Shown here: piece by piece, positions 8,417-16,739 of the stretch | Position numbering within the stretch: position 1 is the stretch's first letter | How the letters are laid out: every line of letters starts with the position of its first letter | Assembly: GCA_965267435.1 (NCBI GenBank) | Contig: OZ253960.1 | Span: 6,138,001-6,202,000, forward strand | Direction: 5' to 3' | From: JAWPMT01 sp965267435 | GTDB taxonomy: Bacteria > Bacteroidota > Bacteroidia > Cytophagales > Cyclobacteriaceae | DNA: 64,000 nucleotides | The notes under the pieces: generated by a model | Database searches by the model: none | Seen by the model: the letters and a program-made list of their open reading frames with translations, nothing else | What the model was told of the DNA's origin: nothing | Position numbers and translations under genes: made by a program

Positions 8417-9614
8417 GCCAGAATGCGTAGAGTTCCCCCAGGGCTGCGGCGAGCAGGTCTATTTCTTCCTGGCTATTGTAGATCGTGAACGACGCGCGTA
8501 CGGTCGCACCCAATCCCATTTCATCCAGCAGTGGCTGAGTGCAATGCATGCCAGCCCTTACCGCAATATTTTCTCGATTCAGTGCCGAAGCTACATCGTG
8601 AGGATGCACGTCCTCCACATTGAATGAGACAATGCCAGATTGCTGAGAGGGTTTGGCTGGTAGATGGATGCCCTCCAGTTCGGACAATCGCGCATTAGCG
8701 TATGTAAGCAGCGCGTCAATATGGGCGATGACTTCTTCACGGTCCAGTGACTCGATGTACGAAATGGCCGAACCCAGACCTGCCACCCCTGCCACGTTGG
8801 GAGTGCCTGCTTCCAGGTTTCTGGGGAAGTCGGCATAGGTCGATTGGTCAATCCCCACTTGCCGGATCATGCCGCCTCCATAGTTGTAAGGCTGTATGTC
8901 TTTCACCCATTGTGGGTGAGCATACAATACGCCCATTCCGAACGGCCCAAACATTTTGTGCCCGGAAAACGTCAGGAAATCACACTCCAGATCGACAACA
9001 TTCAGTGGGTAGTGTGCGATGCTCTGTGCAGCGTCGACGAGTACGGGAGCGCCTTTTTCATGGGAAAGTTTGATGATCTCCACGATCGGATTGATTGTGC
9101 CCAGTGTATTGGAGATGTGGGTCACCGCGACCATCCGCGTGTTTTCGTCGATCATGCGTGCCAGGGCGTCCATGTCGATATCTCCGGCTGAGGTGAGCGC
9201 AGCCACTCGCAGTTCCGCTTGATGATGCAGCGCCAGTTGCTGCCAGGGAAGGAAGTTAGCATGGTGCTCCATGAGCGTCACGACAATATTCTCTCCGGGC
9301 TGCAGGCGAGGTCCCAGAAATGACCTGGCGACTATGTTGATGGACTCCGTTGTACCTTTTGTGAAGGCGATGGATTCACTTTGTGATGCGCCGATGAAGG
9401 TACCAACCTGGTCACGAACTTTCTCATAAGTGTCTGTCGCTTGATTGGAAAGGTCGTAGACGCCCCGGTGAATGTTCGCATTCTCCTCGGAGTAGAAGCG
9501 TGTAATCCGATCAATGACGGCTTGCGGCTTCTGCGTAGTAGCCGCATTGTCCAGGTACACCAGTGAGGGATACTTGTCGAAAATCGGGAATGAAGACTTA
9601 TAGCGATTAGCCAA
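8409..9614 (-). CDS. sufS: Cysteine desulfurase SufS (group II)
   Basis: This 401-residue PLP enzyme removes sulfur from cysteine to form a protein persulfide. It has L-V-Y-L-D-N-A-A-T-T-Q-K-P at the N-terminus, the PLP lysine Lys220 in F-S-G-H-K-M-F-G-P, and the active cysteine Cys358 in R-A-G-M-H-C-T-Q-P. The start appears to be TTG at 9614: an in-frame stop lies 15 bases upstream with no ATG between, and the next ATG would delete conserved sequence. It heads the sufS-sufU-moaD-moaE operon, divergent from moaA with 88 bp between. Confidence 0.92.
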   Translation of the reverse strand: MANRYKSSFPIFDKYPSLVYLDNAATTQKPQAVIDRITRFYSEENANIHRGVYDLSNQATDTYEKVRDQVGTFIGASQSESIAFTKGTTESINIVARSFLGPRLQPGENIVVTLMEHHANFLPWQQLALHHQAELRVAALTSAGDIDMDALARMIDENTRMVAVTHISNTLGTINPIVEIIKLSHEKGAPVLVDAAQSIAHYPLNVVDLECDFLTFSGHKMFGPFGMGVLYAHPQWVKDIQPYNYGGGMIRQVGIDQSTYADFPRNLEAGTPNVAGVAGLGSAISYIESLDREEVIAHIDALLTYANARLSELEGIHLPAKPSQQSGIVSFNVEDVHPHDVASALNRENIAVRAGMHCTQPLLDEMGLGATVRASFTIYNSQEEIDLLAAALGELYAFWHD

Positions 9615-9702
9615 ATCTGCGTAGCTTTAATTTTCAACGTAAAGAAAACAACGATTCGAGAGTAAGAGTTGTTTACTGACTAAACGTTTGCACCCAACAA
9701 CG

Positions 9703-10689
9703 ATGCTGAAGGACAATCACGGTCGTACGATTAACTACATGCGCCTGGCGGTGACCGATCGCTGCAACCTCCGCTGCTTTTACTGTATGCCAGAAGAGGG
9801 TATCAAATATGTAGATCGGGAAGACCTGTTGTCGTTTGAGGAAATGTACCGGATGATACGCGCATTCGGCTCACTGGGTATCTCAAAGCTGCGGATTACC
9901 GGTGGTGAGCCTTTCGTCAGAAAAGGTATCATGGAGTTTTTGGAGCGCGTCTCCAAAGAGCCGACCATCGAGCAGATACATATTACTACCAATGGCACTT
10001 TCACGGAGGATCGGATCGCGGACCTGGAAAAAATGGGCATCAAGTCCATCAATCTGAGCCTCGATACCCTCGACAAAGAGCGATTTTTCCAAATCACTCG
10101 GCGCAATCTCTATGATCAAGTGATGTCCACATTCGACACACTGGTGGAGTCATCCATTCGCACCAAGATCAATATGGTGGTGATGGATGGAAAGAACATA
10201 GAGGACATTCATCCGATGATCGAATTGACGAAGAATCGTGATGTGTCCGTCAGGTTCATTGAGGAGATGCCGTTCAACGGCACCCTCGGCCAGGGTAATG
10301 CGACCTTCTGGCCGATGAAGAAGATCCTCGATCATATCAGTGAATCGTATGACATTGAAAAGCTCCCTGACCCTCCGGCATCCACCTCCCGCAATTATCA
10401 AGTCAAAGGCTTCAAGGGCTCTTTTGGCATCATAGCAGCTTATACTCGGACATTCTGCGGCTCATGCAACCGCATAAGAGTGACACCTCAAGGAGAGTTG
10501 AAGACTTGTCTATATGATAAGGGCGGTCTTAGCCTCCGAGAGATCATTCGGTCAACCACTTCCGACGAGCAGCTGAAGCAGGCCCTACAGCACGCATTGC
10601 AAAACAGAGCGAAGGATGGCTTTGAAGCGGAGAATCGCCGCACTGGGGAGCTGCCGGTCTCCGAGTCCATGGCAACCATAGGAGGATAA
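9703..10689 (+). CDS. moaA: GTP 3',8-cyclase MoaA (radical SAM)
   Basis: MoaA makes the first cyclic intermediate of molybdenum cofactor from GTP. The 328-residue protein has the radical-SAM cluster Cys21-x3-Cys25-x2-Cys28 (CNLRCFYC), the GGEP motif, the second cluster C-x2-C-x13-C (FCGSC...LKTC), and the functional C-terminal Gly-Gly. I use the ATG at 9703 rather than the in-frame TTG at 9688 because MLKDNHGRTINYMRL is the normal family start. It is the first gene of moaA-moeA-moeB; the partner MoaC is not in the window. Confidence 0.94.
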   Translation: MLKDNHGRTINYMRLAVTDRCNLRCFYCMPEEGIKYVDREDLLSFEEMYRMIRAFGSLGISKLRITGGEPFVRKGIMEFLERVSKEPTIEQIHITTNGTFTEDRIADLEKMGIKSINLSLDTLDKERFFQITRRNLYDQVMSTFDTLVESSIRTKINMVVMDGKNIEDIHPMIELTKNRDVSVRFIEEMPFNGTLGQGNATFWPMKKILDHISESYDIEKLPDPPASTSRNYQVKGFKGSFGIIAAYTRTFCGSCNRIRVTPQGELKTCLYDKGGLSLREIIRSTTSDEQLKQALQHALQNRAKDGFEAENRRTGELPVSESMATIGG

Positions 10690-10693
10690 TCAC

Positions 10694-11893
10694 ATGATGA
10701 CTGTCGAAGAGGCCAGAAGTATCATCACTGATCACGTCAGGGATTTTGGTAAGGAGCAAGTACCACTGGGCATGGCGATGGGCAGGGTGCTCCGCCAGGA
10801 AGTCGTTGCGGATCGGGATTTCCCACCGTTCCATCGTGTGACCATGGATGGTATCGCCATCAGGTACGAGGAATATCAGGAGGGAGAAAGAATATTTGGT
10901 ATTGCGGGGGTTGCCGCGGCAGGAGCGCCACTTCAGAGTTCGCATACCAAGGGCGAGTGCCTGGAGGTAATGACGGGGGCTATGTTGCCCGCAGGTCTGG
11001 ACACAGTCATTCCTTACGAGAAGGTCGAGATCAACGATGGAAGGGCGACGGTGGTGACGGATGAAGTAAACCATGGCATGAACATCCACCGTCAGGGCTC
11101 CGACCGTCAGGCTCATGATGCCATCGTGACCTCTGGTCGGGTGATCAGTCCGGCGGAGATTGGTGTGGCAGCCACCGTAGGGTACAGCAACATTACAGTG
11201 AGCAAACTACCAAGAACGCTGATCATCTCGAGCGGCGATGAATTGGTGGAAGTCGAGGAGACACCGGAAGCGCATCAGATCCGGCAAAGCAATGTGCATC
11301 AGATACAATCAGTGCTGGCCACCTATGGCATAACTGCGGATCGGGCGCACCTTGTGGATGACTATGATACCATTGTCGAAAAGTTGCGAGGGTATGTGCT
11401 GGAGTATGACCTCATAGCCTTGAGCGGGGGAGTCTCCAAAGGAAAATTCGATTGGCTGCCGAAGGCCTTGGATGCCGTCGGGGTGACCAAGCTCTTTCAC
11501 CGTATCAAACAGCGACCGGGTAAGCCCTTTTGGTTCGGCACGGTGCCCGGACAGGTTACGGTCTTTGCTTTCCCAGGAAACCCCGTTTCGAGTTTCATGT
11601 GCTTGCAGCAGTATTTGATGCCATGGCTACGGGCATGCCTGCAATTACCTTCGGAGCCCACCATTTGGGCCACATTGGCCGATGACGTCCACTTCAAGCC
11701 TGACCTTACTTACTTTCTGCAGGTGGCGATAGGCCACAATGATACCGGCGGTTTGTCGGCGCGTCCCGTGTTGGGCAATGGGTCCGGCGATTTGGCTAGT
11801 TTGGTGGATGCCGATGCATTTGTGGAACTTCCCCGGGGTAGAGACACCTTTAAGAAAGGTGAAGTGCACAAGGTGCGATATTATAGGCGGTAG
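10694..11893 (+). CDS. moeA: Molybdopterin molybdenumtransferase MoeA
   Basis: The 399-residue protein inserts molybdate into adenylylated molybdopterin. Recognisable segments are V-T-M-D-G-I-A-I near residue 50, M-T-G-A-M-L-P-A-G, I-S-S-G-D-E-L and L-S-G-G-V-S-K-G in the MPT-binding domain, and the F-P-G-N-P-V-S-S motif. A second ATG follows at once at 10697 and may be the true start. It begins 4 bp after moaA and ends 30 bp before moeB, so all three should share one transcript. The adenylyltransferase partner (MogA/MoaB) is not seen. Confidence 0.93.
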   Translation: MMTVEEARSIITDHVRDFGKEQVPLGMAMGRVLRQEVVADRDFPPFHRVTMDGIAIRYEEYQEGERIFGIAGVAAAGAPLQSSHTKGECLEVMTGAMLPAGLDTVIPYEKVEINDGRATVVTDEVNHGMNIHRQGSDRQAHDAIVTSGRVISPAEIGVAATVGYSNITVSKLPRTLIISSGDELVEVEETPEAHQIRQSNVHQIQSVLATYGITADRAHLVDDYDTIVEKLRGYVLEYDLIALSGGVSKGKFDWLPKALDAVGVTKLFHRIKQRPGKPFWFGTVPGQVTVFAFPGNPVSSFMCLQQYLMPWLRACLQLPSEPTIWATLADDVHFKPDLTYFLQVAIGHNDTGGLSARPVLGNGSGDLASLVDADAFVELPRGRDTFKKGEVHKVRYYRR

Positions 11894-11923
11894 CCGATAC
11901 ATAGATCAAGGAATCGAATAGTC

Positions 11924-13072
11924 ATGTCAACCACGAAGCTTTCATTGCCGGAGCAAGTTCGTTACAGCCGCCATCTCAATTTGCCGCAGTTTGGGATGGA
12001 GACACAGCAGAAGCTGAAGGCTTCGAAGGTGCTTGTCGTGGGTACGGGTGGCTTAGGGGCACCGATGCTCCAGTACCTAACGGCGGCGGGAGTAGGTACC
12101 ATTGGCGTGGTGGACTTCGATCGGGTTGATGAAAGCAACCTACAGCGGCAGGTATTATTTGGGACGTCAGATATAGGCGACAACAAGACGACAGTAGCTA
12201 TCCAGCGACTGCAGGACCAAAATCCTCATGTCAACTTCATTGAGCACAGGCTAAAATTGGATGCCGGCAACGCCATGGACATAGTACAACAGTATGACGT
12301 GGTGGCGGATGGCACGGACAACTTCCCGACGCGATACCTCGTCAATGACGCCTGCGTCCTCGCTGGCAAGACCAATGTCTATGCTTCCATTTTTCAGTTT
12401 GAGGGGCAGGTAAGTGTCTTCAACCATGAAATCGACGGGGAGCGCGGTCCCAACTACCGCGACCTATTCCCCACGCCACCACCGCCTGGGATGGTACCAA
12501 GCTGTGCAGAAGGGGGCGTGCTAGGTGTACTTCCAGGGATTGTGGGATCTATCCAGGCGTCGGAAGTTATCAAAGTCCTCACGGGCATTGGGAGACCATT
12601 GGCGGGGAGGCTATTCATTTTTGATGCACTCGACTTTTCTACCCGAACCCTGAATGTTCGGAAGGATCCTGAAAATCCGATATCGGGGACTAGCCCGACG
12701 ATCACAGCGTTGATTGATTACGAAGAGTTCTGTGGGCTTAAGGAGGATACCGGGGTCAAAGAGTGGTCAGTGGAGCGGCTGCAGGAGGAAATGAATAACG
12801 GCTCTGCGGTAACATTGGTCGATGTGCGCGAACCCTACGAATATCAAGCAGCTAATCTCTCAGGGATTCTGGCGCCGCTGAGCGAATTGGAAGAGCACCT
12901 TGACGAAATACCACGTAATGGTGATGTGATCGTGCATTGTAAGAGTGGTGTGCGCAGTGCAAAGGCCATTTCTCTACTTTCTGACAAGTTTGGTTACGCC
13001 AATCTCATCAACCTTAGAGGCGGTATTCTCGCGTGGAAAGATTCTTTTGATCCAGATATGACCGTAATTTGA
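11924..13072 (+). CDS. moeB: MoeB/ThiF-type MoaD adenylyltransferase fused to rhodanese
   Basis: Residues about 10-255 are an E1-like ThiF/MoeB domain with the nucleotide loop G-T-G-G-L-G-A and Cys194 in V-P-S-C-A-E-G-G. Residues about 278-382 are a rhodanese domain with active Cys339 in H-C-K-S-G-V-R-S. The protein should activate the MoaD C-terminus and then pass it sulfur, much like eukaryotic MOCS3. The C-x-x-C pairs that bind zinc in E. coli MoeB are not present (N-Y-R-D-L-F where a CxxC would be). With SufS and SufU in the divergent operon this completes a sulfur path from cysteine to MoaD. Confidence 0.92.
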   Translation: MSTTKLSLPEQVRYSRHLNLPQFGMETQQKLKASKVLVVGTGGLGAPMLQYLTAAGVGTIGVVDFDRVDESNLQRQVLFGTSDIGDNKTTVAIQRLQDQNPHVNFIEHRLKLDAGNAMDIVQQYDVVADGTDNFPTRYLVNDACVLAGKTNVYASIFQFEGQVSVFNHEIDGERGPNYRDLFPTPPPPGMVPSCAEGGVLGVLPGIVGSIQASEVIKVLTGIGRPLAGRLFIFDALDFSTRTLNVRKDPENPISGTSPTITALIDYEEFCGLKEDTGVKEWSVERLQEEMNNGSAVTLVDVREPYEYQAANLSGILAPLSELEEHLDEIPRNGDVIVHCKSGVRSAKAISLLSDKFGYANLINLRGGILAWKDSFDPDMTVI

Positions 13073-13124
13073 CGGAAAATCGCCTTTGCGGTAGTTCTCA
13101 TCCTTCCCCGTTAGTCGGAATATA

Positions 13125-13146
13125 ATAAGTAACGGTCGGTACTTAT
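13125..13146. promoter_or_regulatory. Inverted repeat, candidate operator
   Basis: ATAAGTA (13125-13131) and TACTTAT (13140-13146) form a perfect 7-bp inverted repeat with an 8-nt spacer, about 70 bp before the first of two small coupled genes. Position and symmetry suit a dimeric DNA-binding protein, possibly one of the downstream products. Confidence 0.45.
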
Positions 13147-13215
13147 ACCGGTCCACTCTCCGAAAATTGCCATTCGTGTAGGCTCTGAACATCTTTGGAA
13201 TACAGAACCGAACGT

Positions 13216-13398
13216 ATGAGAGCCAAGTTAATCCAATTCTTTAAGGACAGGCCGGGACTGAAAAAGTACAGTGTCGAAAGGGAGGCAGGTTTGCCTCGCT
13301 GGAAGCTCAAAGAAGTCCTGAGCAACAAACAGTATCTCAGTGTTGAACAAAAAAAACAACTGGAGTCCGTGCTAACTAAATACGGATGGAAAGAATGA
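13216..13398 (+). CDS. Small basic protein, first of a paralogous pair
   Basis: I take the ATG at 13216, giving 60 residues; an in-frame TTG at 13195 is less likely. The product is basic and helical: F-F-K-D-R-P-G-L-K-K, then S-V-E-R-E-A-G-L-P-R-W-K-L-K-E-V-L, then L-S-V-E-Q-K-K-Q-L-E and Y-G-W-K-E at the end. The E-R-E-A-G-L-P-x-x-K-L-K-E segment resembles a recognition helix region of small HTH proteins, but I cannot assign a family. Its stop overlaps the next ATG (ATGA at 13395-13398). The two proteins align over their whole length, so the pair arose by tandem duplication. Confidence 0.7.
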   Translation: MRAKLIQFFKDRPGLKKYSVEREAGLPRWKLKEVLSNKQYLSVEQKKQLESVLTKYGWKE

Positions 13399-13634
13399 TA
13401 GTCACAATGGACACCATCATACCGCCCAAAAAAATCACAGAAAAGCAGCGGAGGGAATTAGCAGATTTTTTGAATGCCAGGCCGTCTCTGAACAAAGCCT
13501 GGTTTGAGCGGGAAGCAGATTTGCCACTTTACAAGTTGAAGGAACTCACTAGTGGCAAGCAAACACTCAGTTTGCCTCAGTACACCAGACTCCTCCTTCT
13601 GTTGAGGGACTATGGCTGGCAGGAGGACTATTGA
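13395..13634 (+). CDS. Small basic protein, second of a paralogous pair
   Basis: Starting at the ATG that overlaps the previous stop, this gives 79 residues. It repeats the layout of its neighbour: F-L-N-A-R-P-S-L-N-K, F-E-R-E-A-D-L-P-L-Y-K-L-K-E-L, S-G-K-Q-T-L-S-L, and Y-G-W-Q-E near the C-terminus, with an extra N-terminal 15 to 20 residues. Identity to the first protein is moderate, so the duplication is old and both copies have been kept. Function unknown; a DNA-binding pair acting as a heterodimer is one possibility. No terminator hairpin was seen directly after the stop, only a T/C-rich run. Confidence 0.7.
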   Translation: MIVTMDTIIPPKKITEKQRRELADFLNARPSLNKAWFEREADLPLYKLKELTSGKQTLSLPQYTRLLLLLRDYGWQEDY

Positions 13635-13660
13635 TTCTCCTTTTTTTTCCCCTCTCCAAT

Positions 13661-13883
13661 ACACCCCAATCCCAATTTCTATTTCTTGCTTCTAAGACCG
13701 TCAGTAGCTTCATTGCAGCGCTGTTTCGGTAGTAGTATTGTCCTTTTACGTAGGGTCCCGAGCACACTCGCTTTGTGACTGCCAGGGCTATATTCCTCTA
13801 TACCAGGTCCCCAGGACACACCCCAATTCCATTTCTATATTTTGCTTTACTGACCGTCGGCAGCCTCATTGTCGTGCCGGTAG
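13661..13883. repeat. Imperfect direct repeat, two copies of about 70 bp
   Basis: Copy one (13661-13732) and copy two (13818-13883) both run ACACCCCAAT...ATTTCTAT..TTGCTT...GACCGTC.G.AGC.TCATTG and end near CGGTAG. They share about three quarters of positions by eye and are 157 bp apart start to start. Confidence 0.6.
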
Positions 13884-14114
13884 GGTCGTGCCATTTCCCC
13901 ATGGTAGCAGCCGGAAAGTACAGCGCTTTGCCACTTCGTGTTTACCGTCCTGTTCCAGTCTCCAATTCTGATACCTTCTTCAAAGCCACCAAAGTCAGGC
14001 AGAATAGTGGCCTGATCGACCACGGGATGGACGGGTAGTTCGCTACAAAGCTCGTCGGTCATCCAGGCAATTATAAGCGCTTGATGAACAGGCCAAACTA
14101 GAAATGATATAGCA

Positions 14115-14142
14115 ATAAAAAAGAGCACCTGAAAGGTGCCCT
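14115..14142 (-). terminator. Rho-independent terminator
   Basis: On the minus strand a hairpin of GCACCT and AGGTGC with a 3-nt loop (14125-14139) is followed by a run of six T (14122-14117). It lies about 45 bp after the stop of the small secreted-protein gene. Confidence 0.8.
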
Positions 14143-14185
14143 TCTAATGAGAACAGTTAGTGGAAAGTTGTTAAGAGTGCAATTC

Positions 14186-14629
14186 TTACTCTGCAGCCAA
14201 CACTAATTCATCGTTGAGTATTGCTCCCTCGAGGTTGGCCACCTTGAAGTAAAGTGCATAACGTCTATCTTCAGAGGAAGTGGACTTACATATCGGAACG
14301 GGATCTAATCCGTAGGTCACGAAATGGGTTACCACCACCGTGGAGTTGCTGTATTCGTTGCTTGGTCGGAAAGGCCTTGAGCCACGTCCGGCTTTGGTAA
14401 AACCGTCCACAAATGAGAAGAATCCATTGACGTCACTTCCAGAACCTAGCTGAATAGTGTCACCTACAGAAATCTCGACGGATTCATATTTGAACTCGTC
14501 GATATTCAGTCTGACACCACCAAAGTTCTGAGCTGTCGTGACGAAGCCAATGCTAAGTCCAAAAAGTATCAATGCAGCACGCAGTTTCGTCGTTGTAAGT
14601 ATCTGCGAAGGGCTTCGGTCGTTAGTCAT
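14186..14629 (-). CDS. Small secreted hypothetical protein
   Basis: The 147-residue protein has a late signal peptide: a polar N-terminus to about residue 16, then a hydrophobic stretch (LRAALILFGLSIGFVTT) with cleavage after TAQ. The mature part is about 113 residues, beta-rich, with one cysteine and several Ser/Thr/Asn-rich strands, and no domain I recognise. A strong terminator follows. It is monocistronic and divergent from the M1 peptidase gene. Confidence 0.65.
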   Translation of the reverse strand: MTNDRSPSQILTTTKLRAALILFGLSIGFVTTAQNFGGVRLNIDEFKYESVEISVGDTIQLGSGSDVNGFFSFVDGFTKAGRGSRPFRPSNEYSNSTVVVTHFVTYGLDPVPICKSTSSEDRRYALYFKVANLEGAILNDELVLAAE

Positions 14630-14963
14630 GGTTAATAGTCTGTATTTGAGTGTTGGTTTTCCTCAATCGGAATTGCTAACGAAGATAGCTTTTCATGACT
14701 CTCAGCTTCTTTCAAATTCGATAACTGACAAACGTGTTCGATGAATGGTAGAGAAAACGGCATTTTTGTTCACAACGGCTTAATGGATCGTCTGTGGGGG
14801 ATCTGAGCCTGGATCAGCATCGCCCGCAGAAAAGCGCAAATCAGTCGGACAAATACATCGACAATTGGATAGCCCTGTGATGTCTGGCCACTCGATCATT
14901 CGCACTCAGACCGGCAAACACATTTGATTTGGAATGATTGCCCGTTGCAATTATGTTGCTCTG
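14630..14963. other. Divergent promoter region, nothing specific seen
   Basis: The 334 bp lie between two divergent genes and should hold both promoters. I found no repeat, RNA gene or clear -33/-7 pair. Confidence 0.5.
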
Positions 14964-16589
14964 ATGAAACGACTTTTGGGCCTAGCCCTTTGCCTTCAGG
15001 CTTGCCTGGTTCTATACAGCCAAACCTTTACACGAGCTGATACTCTCCGCGGCTCCATCACTCCTGAGAGAGCCTGGTGGGATTTGACATACTATCATTT
15101 GGAGGTGAGCGTCTTTCCCGATGACAAATTCATCGCCGGTCAAAATACCATCCACTATCGCGTCCTTTCCGAGCACGATGTCATTCAAATCGACTTGCAG
15201 GAGCCACTTGAGGTAACGGCTGTCACGCAGGATGGTCGCGACTTGACTTTTCAAAGAGATGGCAATGCGTACTTCATCCAACTAAAAAGTGCCCAGCCAG
15301 TCGGTTCCGTTAAGTCCATCACGGTAGGCTATGAGGGCCAGCCTCGTCCCGCCGTTCGTGCGCCGTGGGATGGAGGCTTTAGCTGGAAGCAGGATGATGC
15401 TGGCAACCACTTCATTGCCACATCCAATCAGGGTCTGGGGGCTAGCGTCTGGTGGCCTTGTAGAGACCATATGGCGGATGAAGTCGATAGCATGTCGATC
15501 AGCGTCGAGGTGCCGGAGGACCTGGTGGATGTCTCCAATGGCAGGTTGCGCGGCGTGGATCACGATAAAGAGAACAAAACCAAAACCTACCATTGGTTTG
15601 TCAGCAATCCGATCAACAACTACGGCGTAAACCTCAACATCGGCGACTACATCAGTTGGAAGGAGACCTACCAGGGAGAGAAGGGTCCGCTGGACATTAC
15701 CTACTGGGCGCTCCGAACAGATAAGCGAAAGGCCCAAAAGCAATTCCAGGAAGTACCACGGATGCTGGAGGCATTTGAGCACTGGCTAGGGCCCTACCCG
15801 TTTTATGAGGATGGTTATCAACTGGTACAGGCTCCCTATTTGGGCATGGAGCACCAGAGTTCCATTACCTATGGCAATGGCTTCAAGAATGGCTACCTGG
15901 GACGTGATCTGAGTAGCACCGGGTGGGGTTTGAAGTTTGACTTCATTATCATCCACGAGTCAGGGCACGAATGGTTCGCCAACAATATCACGCACAAGGA
16001 TGTCGCCGATATGTGGCTACATGAGAGCTTCACGAATTACACGGAAAGTCTATTTCTGGAGTACTGGTTTAGCAAGGAAGCTGGTCAGGAGTACGTCCGG
16101 GGTACGCGGACCAATATTGAGAACGTCAAGCCAATGATTGGAACTTACGGTGTCAACGATACGAACCACCCCATAGACGTTTACTACAAAGGGGGCAATA
16201 TGCTCAATACATTGAGAACCCTCCTGGGAGACGATGAGATGTGGCGGGAGATGCTGCGGGGCCTCGGACAAGAGTTTTACCACCAGACGACCACATCTGC
16301 GGATGTGGAAGCTTACATAGCCAAGCAACTGGATCTTGACCTACGTTTCTTTTTCGATCAGTACCTGCGGGACCCTCGCGTGCCAGTATTTGAATATTAT
16401 TTCAAAGAAGGCACGCTACACTACCGATGGACCAACGTTGTGAAGGATTTCAACATGGCTTTGGATGTCAGCGTGGAAGGCGAAAACACTCGACTTGAGC
16501 CTGTAGCCAGTTGGCAATCGAAAAAGATGGCCGGGACTGAGCTTACCGTGGATCCCAACTACTATATCGCAGTTCTCAAGAGCCGTTAA
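14964..16589 (+). CDS. Secreted M1-family metallopeptidase
   Basis: With the ATG at 14964 (an in-frame upstream ATG at 14934 adds ten residues ahead of the signal peptide) the protein has 541 residues. A Sec signal peptide ends near V-L-Y-S-Q. The M1 zinc site is complete: His331-Glu332-x-x-His335 (HESGHEW) and Glu354 in L-H-E-S-F 18 residues later. The aminopeptidase substrate motif appears as G-M-E-H (Glu296). The length is short: only the N-terminal beta domain and the catalytic domain are present, without the helical C-terminal domain of PepN. It should act in the periplasm on peptides. No operon partners; 150 bp separates it from the sulfur module. Confidence 0.9.
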   Translation: MKRLLGLALCLQACLVLYSQTFTRADTLRGSITPERAWWDLTYYHLEVSVFPDDKFIAGQNTIHYRVLSEHDVIQIDLQEPLEVTAVTQDGRDLTFQRDGNAYFIQLKSAQPVGSVKSITVGYEGQPRPAVRAPWDGGFSWKQDDAGNHFIATSNQGLGASVWWPCRDHMADEVDSMSISVEVPEDLVDVSNGRLRGVDHDKENKTKTYHWFVSNPINNYGVNLNIGDYISWKETYQGEKGPLDITYWALRTDKRKAQKQFQEVPRMLEAFEHWLGPYPFYEDGYQLVQAPYLGMEHQSSITYGNGFKNGYLGRDLSSTGWGLKFDFIIIHESGHEWFANNITHKDVADMWLHESFTNYTESLFLEYWFSKEAGQEYVRGTRTNIENVKPMIGTYGVNDTNHPIDVYYKGGNMLNTLRTLLGDDEMWREMLRGLGQEFYHQTTTSADVEAYIAKQLDLDLRFFFDQYLRDPRVPVFEYYFKEGTLHYRWTNVVKDFNMALDVSVEGENTRLEPVASWQSKKMAGTELTVDPNYYIAVLKSR

Positions 16590-16696
16590 TCGTCACCTCT
16601 ACCCATAGTCTAACCTACTGCCTAAAAAGTGCAATTGAGAGGTAATCACCAAGACGATTACTTCAACTTGCCCCCAATAAGGGAATGCCATCCGGC

Positions 16697-16704
16697 TATT
16701 TTTG
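16697..16704 (+). promoter_or_regulatory. Candidate -7 element of the YeeE/YedE pair
   Basis: TATTTTTG matches TAnnTTTG and lies 36 bp before the GTG start. The nearest TTG upstream (16668-16670) is 26 nt away, slightly longer than usual. Confidence 0.35.
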
Positions 16705-16739
16705 TTAATAACGCACGCAATTGAAAAAACGAAACTACT

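Larger units (their letters stand above)
13635..14185. other. Non-coding stretch with imperfect direct repeat
   Basis: The 551 bp contain a pyrimidine-rich run, an imperfect direct repeat (13661-13732 and 13818-13883), and at the far end the terminator of the minus-strand gene 14186-14629. Open frames here show no codon pattern or domain that would support a gene; one of them (13847-14128, minus) starts inside that terminator. Confidence 0.6.

Noticed and set aside
13847..14128. 93-codon minus-strand frame with an N-terminal hydrophobic stretch
   Set aside because: Its start lies within a strong terminator for the gene upstream, and it overlaps the direct repeat; no family match.
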